A stretch of 64,000 nucleotides of DNA, from the NCBI RefSeq assembly GCF_019039255.1, contig NZ_CP077062.1:682001-746000 (forward strand), written 5' to 3'. Below are positions 58,823 to 64,000 of the stretch, piece after piece. The first letter of the stretch is position 1; every line of letters begins with the position of its first letter. The position numbers and the translations under genes were made by a program. The notes under the pieces are model-generated. The model did not search any database, had not been told where the DNA came from, and saw only the letters and a list, made by a program, of their open reading frames with translations. Source of the DNA: Nocardioides panacis. GTDB lineage: Bacteria > Actinomycetota > Actinomycetes > Propionibacteriales > Nocardioidaceae.

Positions 58823-59682
58823 GTGAGCGGCCGATGGGCGGCGTGGCGGTGCGCTGCGTCAACGTGGTGCAGATCTACACCACCGCGGGCGGGCACGACG
58901 TCGTCGCGCTGCGCGGGGTGGACCTCGACATCCGGCCGGGGGAGGAGGTCGCCCTGCTCGGGCCGTCCGGGTCCGGGAAGTCCACGCTGCTCAGCCTGTT
59001 CGGCGGGGTGCTGCGGCCCTCGGCCGGGAAGGTGCTGGTCGACGGGCGGGACATCTCCCGGATCCGTGAGGCCGAGCTGGGCCGGCTGCGCTCCGGCACG
59101 GTCGCCTCGCTGCTCCAGGGCGCCGGCCGCAACCTGCTGCCCTACGCCAGCCCGGAGGAGAACGTGGAGTTCGCCCGCCGGGCGCTCGGGGCGGCGGCGC
59201 GGCGCCGGCTGCCCGGTCCCGCCGAGCTGCTCGACCGGCTCGGCCTGGGCGGCCTGGCCGGCCGTCCGCTGGCCGCGATGTCCGGCGGCGAGCGCCAGCG
59301 GGTGGCCTTCGCCTCCGCCATCTCCTCGGGCGCCGGCCTGCTGCTCGCCGACGAGCCGACGTCGCAGCTGAGCCACGACGACCGCGACGCGATGGTCGAG
59401 CTGGTGCACGTGGTCAACCGGGAGTTCGGCACCACCGTCGTGCTGGTCACCCACGACCCCGAGGTCGCCGCGCGGATGCCCCGCAGCATCACCATCCGCA
59501 ACGGCCGGATCGGCTCCGAGGGCCGGCACGGCTTCGACTTCGGGGTGGTCGACGAGGACGGTGCCGTGCACATCCCCGACGACCTCGCGCGCCGGTTCCC
59601 CGCGGGCACGCTGGTGCAGTTCGAGGAGACCGCCGACGGCGTGGTGCTCCGGCCGCTCGACGAGCAGGGCGAGCGCGCGTGA
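58819..59682 (+). CDS. ABC transporter ATP-binding protein 2 with C-terminal AbrB-like tail
   Basis: A second, non-identical ATPase of 287 residues. Motifs are Walker A GPSGSGKST, Q-loop SLLQGAGRNLLPY, signature MSGGERQRVAFASAI, Walker B GLLLADEPTSQL and H-loop VLVTHDPEVA. After residue 240 there is an extra segment, VVDEDGAVHIPDDLARRFPAGTL and onward, whose strand pattern resembles the SpoVT/AbrB swapped hairpin. It may mediate dimer choice between the two ATPases (inference). ATG overlaps the upstream stop, and the stop overlaps the permease start. Confidence 0.9.
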   Translation: MSERPMGGVAVRCVNVVQIYTTAGGHDVVALRGVDLDIRPGEEVALLGPSGSGKSTLLSLFGGVLRPSAGKVLVDGRDISRIREAELGRLRSGTVASLLQGAGRNLLPYASPEENVEFARRALGAAARRRLPGPAELLDRLGLGGLAGRPLAAMSGGERQRVAFASAISSGAGLLLADEPTSQLSHDDRDAMVELVHVVNREFGTTVVLVTHDPEVAARMPRSITIRNGRIGSEGRHGFDFGVVDEDGAVHIPDDLARRFPAGTLVQFEETADGVVLRPLDEQGERA

Positions 59683-62600
59683 GGATGCTGCTGGCCGGGC
59701 TGTGGACCCGGCGCGGGATGAACGCCACCAGCCTGGCCGTCTGCGTGATCGCGGTGGTCGCCGCGGTGCTGGGTCCGATGTACGCCCGCGAGTCGGCCGA
59801 GCACCTCCTCGACACGCGGCTCGACGAGCGGGCGCCGTACACGCTGGGGCTGACCTACTCCGTCCCGGCGCAGGACGGCACCGACGTCCCGCGCGAGGAC
59901 CCAGCGGCCTTCCGGGCGCCGACGGTCGACGACCTGGTGGCCGAGGCGTCCGCGCCGTTCCGCGGTCCCGGCGTGGCCCGCTTCTGGTCGGCGGGGACCG
60001 CGTGGGCCCTGGACCCGGGCGGGCAGTTCGACCGCGGCGACCAGCGGTACGTCGCCCCGGCCTACTGGCGCCGGGGCATGTGCGAGCTCGCCGAGGTGCA
60101 GGGCCGCTGCCCGTCGGCCGCCGGCGAGGCGCTGGTGCAGGCGACGATGGCCCGCACGCTCGGCCTGGCCGCCGGCGACACGTTCGACGTGACCTACTCC
60201 GACACCTACCTGCGCCGGGGCGCGGGCGCACCCGGCGGGGTCGAGGCCCAGCGGCCGCGGACCGTCTCCTACCGGATCGTGGGCACCTACCGGATCGCCG
60301 ACCCGGCCTCGCCCGCCTGGTTCGACCTGTCCCGCTTCACCGGGCTCGACGACCTGGTCGTGCCGCCGCAGAGCGGCAGCGGTGGAGCCCCCACGGCTCC
60401 GGCGCTGCTGGTCGCGCCGGTCTCGATGACCTCCCAGACCTTCCGCGCGGGCGTCGACCGGCCGGTCGACACCGCAGCGGTCGACCTGGGCACGATGGAC
60501 GCGACCGAGCAGGCCGCCCGGGACTTCAAGGGGGCGGCGATCGACGCCGCCGCCGGCTCGCAGACCGACCTGCTGGCCGACCTGGACGTGGCCTCGGTGT
60601 TCGACCGGGTGCGCGCCGAGCGCACCGCGCTGTCCCGGGTGATGGTGGCCGCGCTGGCGCCGCTCGTGCTGCTGACCCTGCTGCTGCTGTTCGCTCTGGT
60701 GTCGACCGCCGCGCAGACCCGCCGGCCGCACGTCGCGCTGGCCAAGCTGCGCGGCCAGAGCCGCGGTCAGGTGCTCCGCTTCGCGCTGTCCGAGCCGTTC
60801 CTGGTCGTGGCGGCCGCGGTCCCGGTGGGCGTGGGCGTCGCGGTGGCCGCGGCGCACCTGACGGCCCGCGCGTGGCTGCACCCCGGCATCCCGGTCGCGC
60901 TCGACACCGTCACCTGGGCCGCCCTCGCGCTGGTGGTGCTGGCCGCCCTGGCCGCGTCCACCACGGCCGCGCTGGCGGTGGTCCGCGAGCCGCTCGCCGC
61001 CTCGCTGGCCGCCTCGGTGCGGGCGCGCCCCGCCACCCGGTCCTCGCTCGTGCTGCGCAGCGCGGTCGTCGCGGTGGCCCTGGCCGCGGTCGGCAACCTG
61101 CTGGCCTCCGGCGACCAGTCCAGCCAGCTGCTCGCGCTGCTCACCCCGATGTTCGTCGCGCTCGCGGTCGCCGTCGGGGGAGCGGCGTTGCTGCGCGTGC
61201 TGGCCCGGTCGTGGGTCCGGCGTACGGCGGCCGCCGGAGGCACCGCGGCCTACCTGGCGTCGCGCCGGCTGGGCCGGCGTCCGGACGTGGCGAACCTGAT
61301 GGTCCCGCTGCTGCTCGCGGCCGCGGTGCTGACCTTCGCGGCCTCGACGGCGTCGGCGTCGGACGCCTGGCGGGTGGCCCGGGCCGAGGCCGAGGTGGGG
61401 GCCGCCCGCACCTTCGTCACCTCCGCGACCCCCGGCCGGCTGCTCCGGGTCACCCACGAGGTGGACCCGGACGGGCGCTACCTCGCGGCCGCGGCCACCA
61501 ACACCGTCGGGGACGACCTGAGCCGCAGCGTCTTCGTGGACACCGCCCGGCTGGCCCGCGTGGTGGCCTGGGACGACGCCTGGTCCGACCGGTCGCTCGC
61601 GTCCCTGCAGCGCGACCTCGTGCCCACCGGCCGGCCGGTGACGTTCTCGGGCACGGACCTGCTGGTCGACCTCGCCGACGTGTCGCTGCGCTCCCGGACC
61701 GGCGTCCGGTCGAGCCTGCGGGTCCACTACGTCGACGGGCGCGGCGAGCAGCGCGACCTGACGGTCGGCGAGCTCCGCAACGGACCGCACCAGGTGCTGG
61801 AGGCGCGGCTCGAGGGCTGCACGCGGGAGTGCGTCCTCGAGCAGGTCTACGTCACCGGCAGCAACGTCTCGGTCAGCGACGTCCAGGGCGAGCTGACGAT
61901 CCGGTCGGTCGAGGTCGACCACCGTCTCGCCTCCTGGCACCTCGACCCCGACTCGTGGCGACCGGCCCGGCCCTTCCCGGTCTCGCTGGTGGACCCGCCG
62001 GTGGTGCTGAGCGCCGGGACGAGCGGGCTGCGCCTGCAGCTCTACCTCGGCCGGCTTCCGGACGCGGACGGGGCGCAGAGCGCCCAGGTCAGCGGCTTCG
62101 CCCGGATCACCCCCGTGGGCACGCCCGACGTCGTGCCGGCGCTGGTCACCCGGGACACCCGCACCACGTCCGCGGCGCAGCGCGGGTCCGGGATCGCGCT
62201 GGCCTACCCGGCGTCCACGGTCGCCGGCGTCTCCCTGAACGGCCAGCCGGTGCCGATGCGGGTCGTCGACCGGGTCAGCACGCTCCCGCTCGTCGGCACC
62301 GAGGGCTCCCTGGCGGACCTGCCGACCGCGCTCGTGGAGTTCGAGCCGCCGTCGGGCGCGGTGGTCACCACCCAGCTGCTCGTCGCCGCGGGCACGCCCG
62401 CCGCGGTGCTCGACCGGGTGCGCGCGGCCGGCGTCCCGCTGACCGATCCGCGCAGCCTCGCGGCCACCCTGCACGACCTGCGGACCGACGCGTTCAGCCT
62501 GGGCCTGCGGCTGTTCCTGGTGGTCGGTGCGGCCACCCTGCTGATCGCGGTCTTCGGCGTCTTCGCCTCGGCGGTGCTGCAGTCCCGCTGGCGGTCCTAC

Positions 62601-62924
62601 GAGGTGGCCGCCCTGCGGGTGGTCGGTGTCTCCCGCCGGGTGCTCGTGCGGGCCTCCGTCCTGGAGTACGTCGTCCTGCTCGGCGTGGCGGTGCTGCTCG
62701 GCGTGCTGTCGGCGTACCTCTCCCTGCTGCTCGTGCTGCCGTCGATCTCCCTGGGCACCGCCGGCGTGCACGAGCCCGCGCCGGTGTACGCGACGCCGTG
62801 GGCAGTGGTCGCCGGGGTGGCGGCCGCGCTGTTCGTGCTGGCCACGCTGATCGCGCTGCTGGTGTCGCGGCGGACCACGCGGCGGGGCCGTCCGAGCACG
62901 CTGCGCTGGGCCGAGCAGGGCTGA
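59679..62924 (+). CDS. large FtsX-like ABC permease
   Basis: A 1081-residue permease with two FtsX-type halves. There is one N-terminal helix (residues about 15-35), a large extracytoplasmic domain, a group of helices near residues 310-520, a second extracytoplasmic domain near 540-930, and the last three helices to the C-terminus. The FtsX signature is seen at TRRPHVALAKLRGQSRGQVLRFAL and SRWRSYEVAALRVVGVSRRVLVRA. This is the MacB/LolE mechanotransmission type, which may extrude lipids, peptides or antibiotics; the substrate is unknown. It shares 4 bases with ATPase 2. Confidence 0.9.
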   Translation: MRMLLAGLWTRRGMNATSLAVCVIAVVAAVLGPMYARESAEHLLDTRLDERAPYTLGLTYSVPAQDGTDVPREDPAAFRAPTVDDLVAEASAPFRGPGVARFWSAGTAWALDPGGQFDRGDQRYVAPAYWRRGMCELAEVQGRCPSAAGEALVQATMARTLGLAAGDTFDVTYSDTYLRRGAGAPGGVEAQRPRTVSYRIVGTYRIADPASPAWFDLSRFTGLDDLVVPPQSGSGGAPTAPALLVAPVSMTSQTFRAGVDRPVDTAAVDLGTMDATEQAARDFKGAAIDAAAGSQTDLLADLDVASVFDRVRAERTALSRVMVAALAPLVLLTLLLLFALVSTAAQTRRPHVALAKLRGQSRGQVLRFALSEPFLVVAAAVPVGVGVAVAAAHLTARAWLHPGIPVALDTVTWAALALVVLAALAASTTAALAVVREPLAASLAASVRARPATRSSLVLRSAVVAVALAAVGNLLASGDQSSQLLALLTPMFVALAVAVGGAALLRVLARSWVRRTAAAGGTAAYLASRRLGRRPDVANLMVPLLLAAAVLTFAASTASASDAWRVARAEAEVGAARTFVTSATPGRLLRVTHEVDPDGRYLAAAATNTVGDDLSRSVFVDTARLARVVAWDDAWSDRSLASLQRDLVPTGRPVTFSGTDLLVDLADVSLRSRTGVRSSLRVHYVDGRGEQRDLTVGELRNGPHQVLEARLEGCTRECVLEQVYVTGSNVSVSDVQGELTIRSVEVDHRLASWHLDPDSWRPARPFPVSLVDPPVVLSAGTSGLRLQLYLGRLPDADGAQSAQVSGFARITPVGTPDVVPALVTRDTRTTSAAQRGSGIALAYPASTVAGVSLNGQPVPMRVVDRVSTLPLVGTEGSLADLPTALVEFEPPSGAVVTTQLLVAAGTPAAVLDRVRAAGVPLTDPRSLAATLHDLRTDAFSLGLRLFLVVGAATLLIAVFGVFASAVLQSRWRSYEVAALRVVGVSRRVLVRASVLEYVVLLGVAVLLGVLSAYLSLLLVLPSISLGTAGVHEPAPVYATPWAVVAGVAAALFVLATLIALLVSRRTTRRGRPSTLRWAEQG

Positions 62925-62932
62925 GCCGGCAC

Positions 62933-62938
62933 TAGGGT
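62933..62938 (+). promoter_or_regulatory. -10 box of leaderless marR promoter
   Basis: TAGGGT ends 6 bases before the ATG at 62945. Confidence 0.5.
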
Positions 62939-62944
62939 GCGCAC

Positions 62945-63442
62945 ATGAGCCGCAAGAAGCTGGCGTTCGACCCGATCGACGAGGCTGCTCGCCAGTGGGG
63001 GCTGCGCTGGGAGGCCGTCGACCAGATGCACGCCGTCACGTCCCTGATGCGCGTGCAGCAGCTGGTGCTCGCGCAGCTCGACGAGATCCTGCGCCCCCAC
63101 GGACTGTCGTTCGCGCGCTACGAGGCGCTGGTGCTGCTGACGTTCTCCCGGGCCGGGTCGCTGCCGCTGGGCAAGATGGGCGAGCGGCTCCAGGTGCACC
63201 CGACCTCCGTGACCTCCATCGTCGACCGGCTCGAGGCGGCCGGCCACGTCGTACGTCGCCGGCACCCGCAGGACGGCCGGGCGGTGCTCGCGGAGATCAC
63301 CGATGCGGGGCGGGCGGTCGTCGAGGCCGCCACCGCCGACCTGGTCACCGCCCGGTTCGCCCTGGCCGACGTGCCGGCCGACGACCTGCGGCAGCTCTCG
63401 GCCCTGCTGCGGCCGGTGCGCGAGGCGGCCGGCGACTTCTAG
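62945..63442 (+). CDS. MarR-family transcriptional regulator
   Basis: A 165-residue winged-helix regulator. The helix-turn-helix is around LGKMGERLQVHPTSVTSIVDRLEAAG, followed by the wing VRRRHPQDGRAVLAEITDAG. The flanking helices form the dimer interface. It lies between the ABC exporter and the mutase. A perfect palindrome in the mutase promoter 11 bases after its stop is its likely target, so it probably controls the mutase, perhaps with an acyl-CoA ligand (inference). Confidence 0.92.
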   Translation: MSRKKLAFDPIDEAARQWGLRWEAVDQMHAVTSLMRVQQLVLAQLDEILRPHGLSFARYEALVLLTFSRAGSLPLGKMGERLQVHPTSVTSIVDRLEAAGHVVRRRHPQDGRAVLAEITDAGRAVVEAATADLVTARFALADVPADDLRQLSALLRPVREAAGDF

Positions 63443-63448
63443 TCCGGC

Positions 63449-63477
63449 TCGACCAACTTAGTTGGACGTCCTACTAT
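63449..63477 (+). promoter_or_regulatory. mutase promoter with palindromic MarR-type operator
   Basis: -35 TCGACC (63449-63454), 17-base spacer, -10 TACTAT (63472-63477). The spacer begins with a perfect 13-base palindrome CCAACTTAGTTGG (63453-63465), similar to MarR sites of the CAACT...AGTTG type. A GGGAGG ribosome-binding site follows before ATG 63507. Confidence 0.65.
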
Positions 63478-63506
63478 CTAGGGGAAGTCCACTTCTGGGA
63501 GGTTCC

Positions 63507-64000
63507 ATGTCCGACACCACCGCGTCCGCCCGTGAGCGCTGGGAGCAGCGCTACGCGAAGTCGCGGGTCCGGGAGGCGGACTTCACGACCGTCTCCGGGC
63601 TCGAGGTCGAGCCCGCCTACGGACCGGCCGACGGCTCGGGGGAGTGGCCGGGCGAGTTCCCGTTCACCCGCGGCCTCTACGCCACCGGCTACCGCGGCCG
63701 CACCTGGACGATCCGCCAGTTCGCGGGCTTCGGGAACGCCCAGCAGACCAACGAGCGCTACAAGATGATCCTGAACCGCGGCGGCGGCGGGCTCTCGGTG
63801 GCGTTCGACATGCCCACGCTGATGGGCCGCGACTCCGACGACCCCAAGGCGCTCGGCGAGGTCGGCCACTGCGGCGTCGCGATCGACACCGCCGCCGACA
63901 TGGACATCCTGTTCGGCGGCATCCCGCTGGCCGACGTGACCACGTCGATGACGATCAGCGGCCCCGCCGTACCCGTGTTCTGCATGATGCTCGTGTCCGC
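63507..64000 (+). CDS. acyl-CoA mutase large subunit (isobutyryl-/methylmalonyl-CoA mutase family), 3'-truncated
   Basis: The first 164 residues of a B12-dependent acyl-CoA mutase large subunit; the window ends inside the catalytic barrel. Visible conserved segments are TRGLYATGYRGRTWTIRQFAGFG, NERYKMILNRGGGGLSVAFDMPTLMGRDSDDP and DVTTSMTISGPA. The substrate-pocket residue equivalent to Tyr89 of methylmalonyl-CoA mutase is Phe72, as in isobutyryl-CoA mutase IcmA, so the substrate may be isobutyryl-CoA or another branched acyl-CoA. The cobalamin domain, if fused, lies beyond the window. Confidence 0.88.
   Translation, partial: MSDTTASARERWEQRYAKSRVREADFTTVSGLEVEPAYGPADGSGEWPGEFPFTRGLYATGYRGRTWTIRQFAGFGNAQQTNERYKMILNRGGGGLSVAFDMPTLMGRDSDDPKALGEVGHCGVAIDTAADMDILFGGIPLADVTTSMTISGPAVPVFCMMLVS

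Overview
High-GC actinobacterial chromosome, most consistent with a Nocardioides-type member of the Propionibacteriales. This rests on the GC-rich codon usage, many GTG starts, an RsbW/SigF-type sigma module, an actinobacterial Kgd, NucS, a nickel superoxide dismutase, and an ethylmalonyl-CoA pathway gene set. The genus is inference. The window is mostly chromosomal housekeeping; no phage, insertion sequence, CRISPR array or replication origin was seen.

Layout. 1-5300: end of a membrane protein gene, sigma factor with anti-sigma factor, sodN/sodX, malic enzyme, an MDR oxidoreductase and a broken AAA ATPase gene. 5290-11100: a small kgd partner gene, kgd, a lipoprotein, an LCP protein and tRNA-Arg(CCG). 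11095-18000: response regulator, then the tight run argS-lysA-hom-thrC-thrB. 18145-24530: rho, rpmE, prfA, prmC, a Sua5/YwlC gene and a WecA/TagO-type transferase. 24675-32980: two small ATP synthase assembly proteins and the F1Fo operon atpBEFHAGDC, then a DUF2550 gene. 33077-37510: cobalamin adenosyltransferase, murA, a STAS protein and ethylmalonyl-CoA mutase. 37570-45590: hemerythrin, a HATPase/PAS protein, a lipoprotein, D-amino-acid oxidase-like protein, DUF952, nucS, a doubled 3-hydroxybutyryl-CoA dehydrogenase, a TMEM175-like channel and a hydrolase. 45589-49330: AI-2E-type permease, coiled-coil scaffold protein and crotonyl-CoA carboxylase/reductase. 49370-54501: a GntR regulator divergent from a 5-oxoproline operon (NRAMP-like transporter, pxpA, pxpB, pxpC, ycsI-like). 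54486-64000: methylmalonyl-CoA epimerase, thiolase, meaB, a PH-domain protein, a two-ATPase ABC exporter with a giant FtsX permease, MarR, and the start of a second B12-dependent acyl-CoA mutase.

How the genes fit together. Thiolase, 3-hydroxybutyryl-CoA dehydrogenase, Ccr, epimerase, Ecm, MeaB and the adenosyltransferase supply most steps of the ethylmalonyl-CoA route for C2 assimilation, with malic enzyme and Kgd near the C4/TCA exit. The GntR regulator probably controls the 5-oxoproline operon through a perfect palindrome lying inside the operon promoter. A similar palindrome lies in the promoter spacer of the last mutase, directly after marR.

Two cross-cutting observations. (1) At least seven genes, including the tRNA, carry a one-base indel. 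Most lie in runs of G or C, and in each case one base restores a canonical reading frame or fold, so these look like base-call errors rather than true pseudogenes. (2) Many genes have an NANNNT box exactly 6-7 bases before the start codon and no Shine-Dalgarno, the signature of leaderless transcripts. This decides several start codons.
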